A stretch of DNA of 8,090 bases from JBLHLB01 sp047618505 (GTDB taxonomy: Bacteria; Planctomycetota; UBA1135; GCA-002686595): contig JBLHLB010000186.1 of assembly GCA_047618505.1 (NCBI GenBank), positions 1 through 8,090 on the forward strand, read 5' to 3'. Made by a program: the position numbers and the translations under genes. Below, in pieces: positions 1 through 6,668 of the stretch. The notes under the pieces were generated by a model, which saw only the letters and a program-made list of their open reading frames with translations, was not told the DNA's origin and made no database searches. The number at the start of each line of letters is the position of its first letter. The first letter of the stretch is position 1.

Positions 1-860
1 TGCAGGGAGACTGCTCGGCGCCCGAGAGCGAAATCGCGGCGGCTGCCCGGATAGAGCACGACGGCCTCGAATCTGCGCTGCGTGCAGCGGGTGTGCGCAC
101 CCTTCTGATCGAGGACACCCCCGATCCCCCCAAGCCGGACGCACTCTTCTTAAACAACTGGGTCTCGTTCCACGGTGATGGGACTGTAATTCTCTACCCC
201 ATGCAGGCGCCGATTCGCCAGGCCGAGGTGCGGCGGGACTTGGTCGACGAGTTGCGTGCCCAGCATGGTGTAAGGATCGAGCGCGTCATCGATTTGACGC
301 CCCTGGCCGAGCACGGTGCCTTCCTTGAGGGAACCGGTAGCCTGGTTTTGGATCGCCGACGCGGCTTGGCCTTTGCCTGTCGGTCCCCGCGCACAACCCC
401 TCAGGGATTGGCCGCCTTTGCCGAGGCCACGGGCTATCGGGTGCAGGCGTTTGATTCTCTGGATGCCTCGGGTCAGCCTTTCTATCACACCAACGTCATG
501 CTGTGTGTGGGGGATGCCGTTGCCTTGGCCTGCTTCGATTCACTTCCCAATGACGACGAACGTAGCGCCTTACGCGCCGCACTCGATGTCCCCGGACGCA
601 TCGTGATCGACCTGTCCCGTGGACAGGTCAGCTCCTTCCTTGGCAACGCATTAGAGGTTGCACAGGCAGATGGCTCGCCGGCGCTCGTTATGTCCTCACG
701 GGCACGCGCCGCACTCAGCGCTGACCAAAGCGCAGCGCTTGCAAGAGCCTTGCCGCTGATCGTAACTCCATTCCCTACCATCGAGCAGGTCGGGGGCGGA
801 GGTGTGCGCTGCGCCCTCGCCGCCATGCACTGTCCGATGGAATCTGAGCTGGCGGAATGA
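1..860 (+). CDS. ctlX: CtlX-like guanidino-group hydrolase / amidinotransferase-family protein, 5' partial
   Basis: The reading frame is open from base 3 to the TGA at 858-860, so the gene starts upstream of the window; the GTG at 93 is internal. About 285 residues are visible. CtlX-type proteins are usually about 300, so I infer some 20-25 N-terminal residues are missing. The family (arginine deiminase superfamily, pentein fold) hydrolyses or transfers guanidino/ureido groups through a covalent Cys intermediate, and CtlX is linked to citrulline use. Visible hallmarks in order: PDALFLNNWVSFH (Asp codon 138-140), the LYPM segment, LEGTGSLVLDR (Glu codon 327-329), YHTNVMLCVGD (His codon 486-488), and GGGVRC with the presumed nucleophile Cys at 810-812. 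All core catalytic positions look intact. No signal peptide can be judged because the N terminus is missing; the family is cytoplasmic. Its stop overlaps the start of the next gene (ATGA). Related dimethylarginine hydrolases share these motifs, so the exact substrate is uncertain. Confidence 0.85.
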   Translation, partial: QGDCSAPESEIAAAARIEHDGLESALRAAGVRTLLIEDTPDPPKPDALFLNNWVSFHGDGTVILYPMQAPIRQAEVRRDLVDELRAQHGVRIERVIDLTPLAEHGAFLEGTGSLVLDRRRGLAFACRSPRTTPQGLAAFAEATGYRVQAFDSLDASGQPFYHTNVMLCVGDAVALACFDSLPNDDERSALRAALDVPGRIVIDLSRGQVSSFLGNALEVAQADGSPALVMSSRARAALSADQSAALARALPLIVTPFPTIEQVGGGGVRCALAAMHCPMESELAE

Positions 861-1726
861 TCAAGAGCATTTCGACGAGAGCAAACAGGCGAGTCAGGAT
901 AGTCCAGGAATCGAGCACGTTCCTCGGGTTTTGCTTCCTCGCGCTCACCAGTTGTCAGTCGACTTCGAATACAGGTGCGCCGGGCGAGCCAATCTCTAGA
1001 GAACCGACCCCCGAAGTGGCTGTCTCCCAGGCGGTTGCTGGCTCCGGCAACCTCATTGAGGGGGCAGAGCCCATTGCAGCCGCCGTCGGTCCAGCTGGGT
1101 TCGCCATCGGTCGCAGCAGTGAGCAGCGTCCCATCACGGCGCACTTTCTGGGCGACGGTCCTGAGGTTGTCCTCTTCCTTGCGACGATCCACGGCGACGA
1201 ATCTGCGGGCACGGCATTGTTGGAGCGCCTTGCCGTGGAGCTCTATGCTGACCCCCAGGTGTTGCAGGGCAAGCGCGCCATAATCGTCCCCGTCGTCAAT
1301 CCCGACGGCTACGCGGCCGGGCGTAGATCCAACGCCAACCGGGTCGATCTCAATCGAAATTTCCCCGCCGAGAACCAGGCAGATGCCAAGCGCGGTGGCG
1401 AGCGACCGCTTTCGGAGCCTGAGGCCCGGGTGATCGCAGGTTTGGTGGATCTCCACAAACCCTGGCGGGCCGTTAGCATCCACCAACCGCTGAATTGCGT
1501 CGACTTCGATGGCCCTGCAACTGAGCTTGCGGCGGCCATGTCGGAGGCCTGCGGGCTGCCGGTCAAGAGGCTGGGGGGACGCCCCGGCTCCCTGGGAACG
1601 TGGCTCGGGCAGGAGCGCGGCATACCAACAATCACCCTCGAGCTACCGCGCCGGGTAGACGCCGATCCCGAGGCCCACTGGGAGCGCTACGGCCCCGCGC
1701 TACTCGCGTTCTTGGCAGGAGCCTGA
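857..1726 (+). CDS. M14-family zinc peptidase, MpaA-like, predicted lipoprotein
   Basis: This 289-residue protein has a complete M14 metal and catalytic set: HGDE (zinc ligands H112 and E115), NPDGY (148-152), DLNRNFP with N166/R167 for substrate carboxylate binding, third zinc ligand H209 in SIHQP, and general base E262 in TITLELP. The stretches DFDGPA (216-221) and PGSLGTWLG (243-251) resemble MpaA, the murein peptide amidase that cleaves the gamma-D-Glu-DAP bond of peptidoglycan peptides. Unlike cytoplasmic E. coli MpaA, the N terminus has basic residues (R8-R14), a hydrophobic stretch (F22-T31) and the lipobox LTSC with lipidation Cys C33. A Pro/Ala/Glu-rich linker (about 34-75) follows. 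I infer a membrane-anchored, extracytoplasmic enzyme. ATG 857 overlaps the upstream stop by 4 bases and lacks a strong ribosome binding site, so translational coupling to the CtlX-like gene is likely. Other M14 peptidases with different substrates remain possible. Confidence 0.85.
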   Translation: MIKSISTRANRRVRIVQESSTFLGFCFLALTSCQSTSNTGAPGEPISREPTPEVAVSQAVAGSGNLIEGAEPIAAAVGPAGFAIGRSSEQRPITAHFLGDGPEVVLFLATIHGDESAGTALLERLAVELYADPQVLQGKRAIIVPVVNPDGYAAGRRSNANRVDLNRNFPAENQADAKRGGERPLSEPEARVIAGLVDLHKPWRAVSIHQPLNCVDFDGPATELAAAMSEACGLPVKRLGGRPGSLGTWLGQERGIPTITLELPRRVDADPEAHWERYGPALLAFLAGA

Positions 1727-1787
1727 TTCTTAAATTCAGGGCCGGGGGGGCGGATCAAAAGACCGCATCAGAGATAGCCCCCGCGAA

Positions 1788-1815
1788 TTCCCTGTACGGC
1801 GGGGCGTGTTAGGAT
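1788..1815 (+). promoter_or_regulatory. Possible promoter for the nuclease/ATPase operon
   Basis: TAGGAT (1810-1815) fits a TAnnnT -10 element, and TTCCCT (1788-1793) is a poor -35 match 16 bases upstream. Transcription would begin near 1822-1824, just before the next gene. The 114-base spacer, the longest break before it, is where a promoter is expected. Prediction by eye only. Confidence 0.25.
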
Positions 1816-1823
1816 CTCGCACT

Positions 1824-1844
1824 ATGAGCGAGGTCTCCGAATGA
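1824..1844 (+). other. Six-codon mini-ORF overlapping the start of the SbcD-like gene
   Basis: ATG at 1824 opens a frame encoding MSEVSE and ends in TGA at 1842-1844, overlapping the ATG at 1841 as ATGA. The putative -10 element ends only 8 bases before this ATG, so a transcript starting there would be nearly leaderless and could translate the mini-ORF first, coupling it to the downstream start. The GAGG site for the real gene lies inside it. It may be chance, since short frames are common. Confidence 0.2.
1830..1833 (+). promoter_or_regulatory. Ribosome binding site of the SbcD-like gene
   Basis: GAGG lies 7 bases before the ATG at 1841. This supports that start, although the phosphoesterase core begins about 30 residues later. 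Confidence 0.6.
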
Positions 1845-3322
1845 GTTTGGACAAGAGCGAGCCGCCGGCTCTCCCCCCTGATGTTTCTGCCCTATCGACG
1901 GGCGCTGACGCAGGTGCGTCAGAGGCCAGCGCGCGCCTGCTCTTCGTGGGCGATGTTCACCTCGGGCGTAGCCCCGGTGGCTTGCCTGCGGACGTCGAGC
2001 CTACACCCTTCGGACCGCGGGCTGCCCTGGCGAACCTCGTGGAGAAGGCCCTAGATGAGAGCTACGACGCGGTGCTTTTTGCCGGCGATGTGGTCGACAC
2101 CGCGCGCGATTTCTTCGAGGCCTATGCTCCTCTGACGGATGCCGCCCGGCGTCTGCTAACGGCCGGAATTGAGGTGATCTGCGTTTCGGGTAACCACGAT
2201 GTACAGGTCCTGCCGCGACTCGTGAAGGAGGTCCCCGGCGTACGCCTCCTGGGGGCCGGCGGCACCTGGGAGACGCACATTGTTCAGCGCGACGGTCAAC
2301 CTGTTGCGCGCATCTTAGGCTGGTCCTTTCCGCGTCCGCGCGTGACGATGAGTCCCCTGGGGAACTTCGACGCAAGTATCCTTGCGGGAGGCCCCGTTGG
2401 TGTGCCAACGATCGGCTTGTTGCACGCGGATTTGGACGCTTCGAAGAGTCACTACGCGCCGGTCGCGCGCCGTGAGCTAGAGGCCGTTGCCGGCGTTGAC
2501 GCCTGGATGTTGGGACACATTCACGCGCCCTCGAAACTGACCGGGGTTGCCCGGCCGATCGGCTACCTCGGCTCCCTTAGTGCTCTCGACCCCGGCGCGC
2601 CCGGCCGTCGTGGTCCCTGGGAACTGAACTGGGATCGTTCCGGCTTGAGCCTGGTACAGCTCGTTTCTTCCGCTCTGCGCTTTGAACGCGTGGACCTGGA
2701 TGTATCCCCAGCCCAGGATGCCGACGGTCTCGAAGAATTGCTTGCTCGCGCTGTGCGCGAAACCAGTGAACGCGTGCAAGAGGATGGTGGGGAAGCGCGC
2801 CTGATCGGAGTGCGCGTGCGTCTGGTGGGTCGGTCACACCTAGCTCGTCTGGAGCGCGACCGCGTGCGCGAGGAAGCTCTGCGCGGCCTTGGCGGCGCAG
2901 GTGAAAACGGCGCGTACCTTGAGGCGATCATCGACGAGGCCCTACCCGCGGTCGATCTGGAACGTCTAGCGCGCTACGCCGATCCCCTTGGGCTTGTGGC
3001 GCGGCGCGTGCTTTCCCTCCAGGCCAACGACGGGGAAGGGCGACGCCTGGCGAAGCGCGCATTGCCGGAGCTGCGCTCACGTGCGGAGCACGCGACGTTC
3101 ACTACACATCTGGGTGCCTTTGACTTAGATGAGGAGGGGGCCCGACTCGTCCTCCTGGAGGCGGGTCGGCAAATCCTTGACGCGCTCGTGGCCCAACGAC
3201 CGGAGGTGCTCGAAGAGGACGACATGTTGGAACCCATGCCACGGCAGAAAAAAGGCGACAATGCTGGCGATGACGGCGAGAGCTTCGCCCTTGAGCAGGA
3301 CGAAGAGGAGAGCATCCGATGA
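1841..3322 (+). CDS. SbcD/Mre11-family metallophosphoesterase (YhaO-like DNA nuclease subunit)
   Basis: This 493-residue protein has the full calcineurin-like nuclease motif series: VGDVHLG (D38, H40), AGDVVD (D83), SGNHD (N118, H119, D120), LLHAD (H195) and LGHIH (H226, H228). These residues bind two metal ions, typically manganese, in SbcD, Mre11 and YhaO, which cut DNA ends and hairpins together with an SbcC/Rad50-type ATPase. Before the core is a roughly 30-residue Ala/Pro-rich leader with no signal-peptide character. After the core, residues about 280-460 form an Arg/Glu/Leu-rich region that probably caps and binds the ATPase, and the last 35 or so residues are strongly acidic (EEDDMLEP, EQDEEES). 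Its stop overlaps the ATPase start by 4 bases, the standard arrangement for SbcD-SbcC and YhaO-YhaN pairs. Length and partner point more to YhaO than classical SbcD. Actual nuclease activity and substrate are inferred from the family. Confidence 0.88.
   Translation: MSLDKSEPPALPPDVSALSTGADAGASEASARLLFVGDVHLGRSPGGLPADVEPTPFGPRAALANLVEKALDESYDAVLFAGDVVDTARDFFEAYAPLTDAARRLLTAGIEVICVSGNHDVQVLPRLVKEVPGVRLLGAGGTWETHIVQRDGQPVARILGWSFPRPRVTMSPLGNFDASILAGGPVGVPTIGLLHADLDASKSHYAPVARRELEAVAGVDAWMLGHIHAPSKLTGVARPIGYLGSLSALDPGAPGRRGPWELNWDRSGLSLVQLVSSALRFERVDLDVSPAQDADGLEELLARAVRETSERVQEDGGEARLIGVRVRLVGRSHLARLERDRVREEALRGLGGAGENGAYLEAIIDEALPAVDLERLARYADPLGLVARRVLSLQANDGEGRRLAKRALPELRSRAEHATFTTHLGAFDLDEEGARLVLLEAGRQILDALVAQRPEVLEEDDMLEPMPRQKKGDNAGDDGESFALEQDEEESIR
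3305..3310 (+). promoter_or_regulatory. Ribosome binding site of the ATPase gene
   Basis: GAGGAG lies 8 bases before the ATG at 3319, inside the acidic C-terminal codons of the nuclease gene. The ATPase can therefore be translated both by its own site and by coupling through the ATGA overlap. Confidence 0.6.
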
Positions 3323-6300
3323 AAGTTCGCCGCGTTCGCATCCACCGCCGGCCCGGAATCCCCGAGGGCTTCGGCGTCGAATTGGGCACGGGGCTCAACG
3401 TACTCCAGGGGACCAACGGTTCCGGCAAGACGAGCCTTTGCCGCACGGTCTTTGAAGTTCTTTGGAACGATCGCGAGTTCCGTGGCGCTGCTGAGGTCGA
3501 GCTTGAAGTCAACGGTCGCACAATGCTGGCCACCCGTGAGGGCGGCGAGGACACACACTGGAGTGGAGGGCAGCCGGCTCTCCCCGGTTCCAGTCAGCGT
3601 CGTACCTTCTTCCTTGGGATTGACGACCTGTTTGACGCCCATGGCGATGAGGAACTTGCGACAGCAGTACGCCGTGAACTCGGTCGCGGTTTCGACCTGG
3701 CGACGCCCCTGGTGGATGAGCGTCGCCTGACCGGCGCGTCGCAGCAGGCCCATGCAGCCCGCCGAAGCGTTCAAAAGGCTGCCGATGCCCATCGTTCGGT
3801 GGCCCAGGCCCAGGATCTACTGGATGTGGAAGCCCACGAGCTGCGCGCCCGCAAGGACGAGGTGGCGCGCGCACGTAAGGCCGGTGATGAACTGGTTGCC
3901 GTCGAGAACGCCCTGGCGGCCTTGGTCGCGGATCAGCGAGTTCGCTCTCTGACGGTCTCCCTCGGGGACTTTCCGGAAGGCATCGAGCGCGTGCACCCCC
4001 GTGCTGACCGTGACCTCGAGGAACGCGAAGCAGTCCAGGATCGCGCACGTCAATCGGTCGAGGAAACCGAAGCACGCCTAGGCGCCGCCCGTGCCCGAGC
4101 CGCTGCCACCGGTTTGCCGGGCGAGGGCCTGAGCGATGAGGAGTTGGACGTTCTCGACAAGGCAGGACAAACTTTGATCAAGGCGCGCGAACGCCGCGAC
4201 CGTGTCGCCAGTTCCCTGGCCAGTTCTTCGAAACTCTTGGCCGAGCTGTCCGGTGCCGGACTGCCGGAGGCGGCGCCCACCCGCGAAGACATACAGTCCC
4301 TGGAAGAGGGTCTGAAGATGTTGCGGCGTGCGGAGTCGCGCGTGATCGAACAGGGCGCCTACGTGGATGCCATGACGGGGGAGGAGGGTGATGAACTCAG
4401 CCCGAAGATTGCACTAGCTCAACAGTTTGTAAGGCTGGTGGTGTTTCTTGCCTGTGTGCAAATCGCCGCTGGCGTCTATCTCAAAGATCAGGGACTGCCG
4501 GGGATCTTGCTGCTTGCGGGGGGTGCATTGACATTGATTCTGGCCTGGTGCATTCGCGCTCCTCTGGCTGAATTGCGCGGCTTGACGGCCGAACGCGATG
4601 TACTCCGCCGTGCTGCGGAACGGCGCTTGGCACGGGATGAGCGCTTGGCAGAGGAAGCTAAGCAGGCACAGTCGACACGTCTCGAGGAATTCGGGCTGGA
4701 CGCCGCCTGGGGCGGGCTCGATTTGGTCAACCTCGAAGCTCGTCTGGCCCAACGCCGGGAGGCACAGACCTCACTGGTGGAATCACGCGCGAGCCTTGAG
4801 GAGTCCGAGGAACAAGAATTGCTCGCCCGCCAATCCCTGGCGCGGGTGATCGATCCCCTGATGGAAGCCCTTGTAATTGACGGCGAGGTTCGTCGCGGCG
4901 CGCTGTCAGAGGATGCTGCCGCCCTGCTGCAGGTCACCGAACGCCTGCGCGGGCGCGAAGCGGAACGTCGTCGTGCTGCTGACTCGATTCCCGAACTAGA
5001 AGCTCGGCGCGAAGCGGGGCAGCGCGAAGTCGAAGAGGCTGCCCGCGCACTGCGACGTTTTTTCCAGGAGAACGGCGTCCCCGATGGCGATGTCGCCGGT
5101 CTGCGGGAACGACTTGCCGCCCACCCGCGTTGGCGGGAAATGTCCGAAGCCCTGCGGGATGCGGAGCGAGATGCGCGAGACGGTCGCGACGCCCTTGGTT
5201 CCAGTGAAGCGCTCCTGGGCGAGCAGATGGATGTGCTCGAGGCGCGTGCCCGCGAGCTGCGTGAAACGCGCGATCGTCGGGACGAACTCGTGTCCCAAGT
5301 GGCGGAATTGCAGCTGCGATTGGACCAGACGTCGCGGGGTAACGCCCTGGCCGAAGCCCGCCGTGCGGAACGTGCTGCCCGTGCCCAACTGGCGGGAATG
5401 CGTGACACTGCGCTCATAGGTGCGGCGGCCAACGTGCTCTTGTCCGATGTCGAAGAGGAGCATCGACGCGAGGTGCGCGACGGGGTTGTTCCCCGCGCTT
5501 CGCGCGCCTTTGCACGTTTCACGGACGGGGAATACCGCCTGGAAGCACCCCTGGCATCTTCACGGGAAGCCGCTGGGGAGGCGGCCCTCGGCTGTGTTGT
5601 CCGTTCCAGCGAGACCGGTCTGCTGGTGGCGCCGAGCTCGCTTTCGAACGGTACACGCGCACAGCTACTGTTAGCCCTGCGCGTTGCTCTGGCTGAAGAG
5701 CTCGAGGGTCCCGACCCCTTGCCGCTCTTCCTCGACGAGGTCCTGGCGACCAGCGACCCCCGTCGTCTGGAGGCGGTGGTCAAGAGTCTGGCGGAGTTAG
5801 TGATGGCTGGGCGACAGGTGATCCTGTTGACCGCGGATCCGGTCGTCGCCGCGCGCGTGACGGACGCCCTGGGTACAGACCAGGAACTCTTGCGCATCGT
5901 CGATGTGGATGCGGCCCGGGATCGTGACGCGATGATCCTGACGGCCAAGGAACTGGTGGCTCCGCGGATGCGTGCGAACCCCGATCCGAGCGCTTTTGCC
6001 TCAGCCGAGGATTACGCGGAAGCCATCGGCGTGGCCCAGGCGGATCCTTTCCAGCAGGCGGCTTCACTGCACCCCTTCCACCTCCTGAGGGATGAACTAC
6101 CGGCGGTGCAGGCCCTTCGCAGTCATCACTTGGAGTCGAGTGGCCGTGCTCTGCGTGCCCTGGACGACGAGCTGCCCCACGGATTGGCCCAGGGCCAGGC
6201 CGAGCTCCTACGGCGTCGCGTCCTATTAGCCCAAGCTTTTCTAGATGCCTGGCGCGTTGGGCGCATGCCGAAGCTCAGGACGGAGTTTCTGCGCGGCAGT

Positions 6301-6600
6301 GCCCTGAAGCGATCGGGCAAGTATGTCGGCGCCGTGCTGGACGTCGCGGCTGATCTAGACTGGGACGGTCGGGCCTTGATCGATGCGCTGACCACTCGAT
6401 CCGATCCGCGTCTCAAGGGTTTCCGTCAGACGATTACGGAGGACCTGCGGGCCGAGTTGGAAGCGGCGGGCTACTGGACCGACGCCACGCCACTGCAAGG
6501 TGCCGAGCTCCAACGCGAAGCCCTCGAACGGGCCTCTACTTCCGGTATCGCCGCCGACCCACGTGAACTAGAGCGCCTCTCCACTTGGCTACTCGTTTAA
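3319..6600 (+). CDS. SbcC/Rad50/YhaN-like coiled-coil ATPase with internal membrane hairpin
   Basis: This 1093-residue ABC-type ATPase is the expected partner of the nuclease just upstream. Visible in order: Walker A GTNGSGKT (31-38); RTFFLGIDDLF (95-105), the position of the Q-loop region; a long Ala/Arg/Glu/Leu-rich coiled coil (about 120-365); two hydrophobic helices (about 373-388 and 396-412) separated by a short KDQGLPG turn; a second coiled coil (about 415-725); signature motif LSNGTRAQL (775-783); Walker B LPLFLDE (D806, E807); and a TSD D-loop. In place of the usual H-loop histidine is LLTAD (D840). No CxxC zinc hook is seen where the coiled coil turns; the membrane hairpin occupies that place, as I recall for YhaN-type proteins. 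Residues about 850-1093 are an extra mostly helical region, with LHPFHLLRDEL after D909 and a GYWTD end motif near 1051. Function in DNA processing is inferred from family and pairing. Confidence 0.85.
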   Translation: MKVRRVRIHRRPGIPEGFGVELGTGLNVLQGTNGSGKTSLCRTVFEVLWNDREFRGAAEVELEVNGRTMLATREGGEDTHWSGGQPALPGSSQRRTFFLGIDDLFDAHGDEELATAVRRELGRGFDLATPLVDERRLTGASQQAHAARRSVQKAADAHRSVAQAQDLLDVEAHELRARKDEVARARKAGDELVAVENALAALVADQRVRSLTVSLGDFPEGIERVHPRADRDLEEREAVQDRARQSVEETEARLGAARARAAATGLPGEGLSDEELDVLDKAGQTLIKARERRDRVASSLASSSKLLAELSGAGLPEAAPTREDIQSLEEGLKMLRRAESRVIEQGAYVDAMTGEEGDELSPKIALAQQFVRLVVFLACVQIAAGVYLKDQGLPGILLLAGGALTLILAWCIRAPLAELRGLTAERDVLRRAAERRLARDERLAEEAKQAQSTRLEEFGLDAAWGGLDLVNLEARLAQRREAQTSLVESRASLEESEEQELLARQSLARVIDPLMEALVIDGEVRRGALSEDAAALLQVTERLRGREAERRRAADSIPELEARREAGQREVEEAARALRRFFQENGVPDGDVAGLRERLAAHPRWREMSEALRDAERDARDGRDALGSSEALLGEQMDVLEARARELRETRDRRDELVSQVAELQLRLDQTSRGNALAEARRAERAARAQLAGMRDTALIGAAANVLLSDVEEEHRREVRDGVVPRASRAFARFTDGEYRLEAPLASSREAAGEAALGCVVRSSETGLLVAPSSLSNGTRAQLLLALRVALAEELEGPDPLPLFLDEVLATSDPRRLEAVVKSLAELVMAGRQVILLTADPVVAARVTDALGTDQELLRIVDVDAARDRDAMILTAKELVAPRMRANPDPSAFASAEDYAEAIGVAQADPFQQAASLHPFHLLRDELPAVQALRSHHLESSGRALRALDDELPHGLAQGQAELLRRRVLLAQAFLDAWRVGRMPKLRTEFLRGSALKRSGKYVGAVLDVAADLDWDGRALIDALTTRSDPRLKGFRQTITEDLRAELEAAGYWTDATPLQGAELQREALERASTSGIAADPRELERLSTWLLV

Positions 6601-6609
6601 CAGTGGCGG

Positions 6610-6654
6610 CAGAGCCTGGCCCGTTCCACCGTCAGGGCCTGTCCCGTACCACCG
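6610..6654 (+). repeat. Imperfect 22-base tandem direct repeat between ATPase and methyltransferase genes
   Basis: Bases 6610-6631 and 6633-6654 match at 19 of 22 positions, with a period of 23 bases. The three mismatches fall at repeat positions 4, 10 and 16. Both copies share GCCTG, CCCGT and CCACCG blocks. The array fills most of the 68-base spacer and ends 2 bases before the ribosome binding site of the methyltransferase. A period near two helical turns would suit a repressor or activator operator, but a simple local duplication explains it equally well. A weak inverted repeat, GGCCC (6618-6622) with GGGCC (6635-6639), lies within it. Confidence 0.7.
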
Positions 6655-6656
6655 CC

Positions 6657-6660
6657 GGAG
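6657..6660 (+). promoter_or_regulatory. Ribosome binding site of the methyltransferase
   Basis: GGAG lies 8 bases before ATG 6669 and decides the start. In-frame TTG 6585 and GTG 6603 lie further upstream, but the added residues would overlap the ATPase end or the repeat and do not resemble the family N terminus. Confidence 0.6.
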
Positions 6661-6668
6661 CTCCAACT

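Noticed and set aside
93..95. GTG as the real start of the CtlX-like gene
   Set aside because: The frame stays open to base 3 and the upstream residues (ESALRAAGV before the first core strand) fit the family, so this GTG is internal.
485..1486. Minus-strand frame of 333 codons spanning the CtlX-like and M14 genes
   Set aside because: It lies opposite two genes with intact catalytic motifs, spans their junction and shows no family motif itself.
2974..3792. Minus-strand frame of 272 codons across the nuclease/ATPase junction
   Set aside because: It crosses the Walker A coding region on the other strand, has no recognisable domain and is best explained as a shadow.
4488..5948. Long minus-strand open frame of 486 codons opposite the ATPase
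   Set aside because: The translation is a monotonous Arg/Ser/Ala-rich string with no motifs. It is the antisense shadow of the Glu/Leu/Arg-rich coiled-coil gene, as is common in GC-rich DNA.
6585..6605. TTG 6585 or GTG 6603 as the methyltransferase start
   Set aside because: Neither has a ribosome binding site. TTG 6585 overlaps the ATPase end, and the extra residues would be encoded largely by the tandem repeat. ATG 6669 has GGAG at proper spacing.
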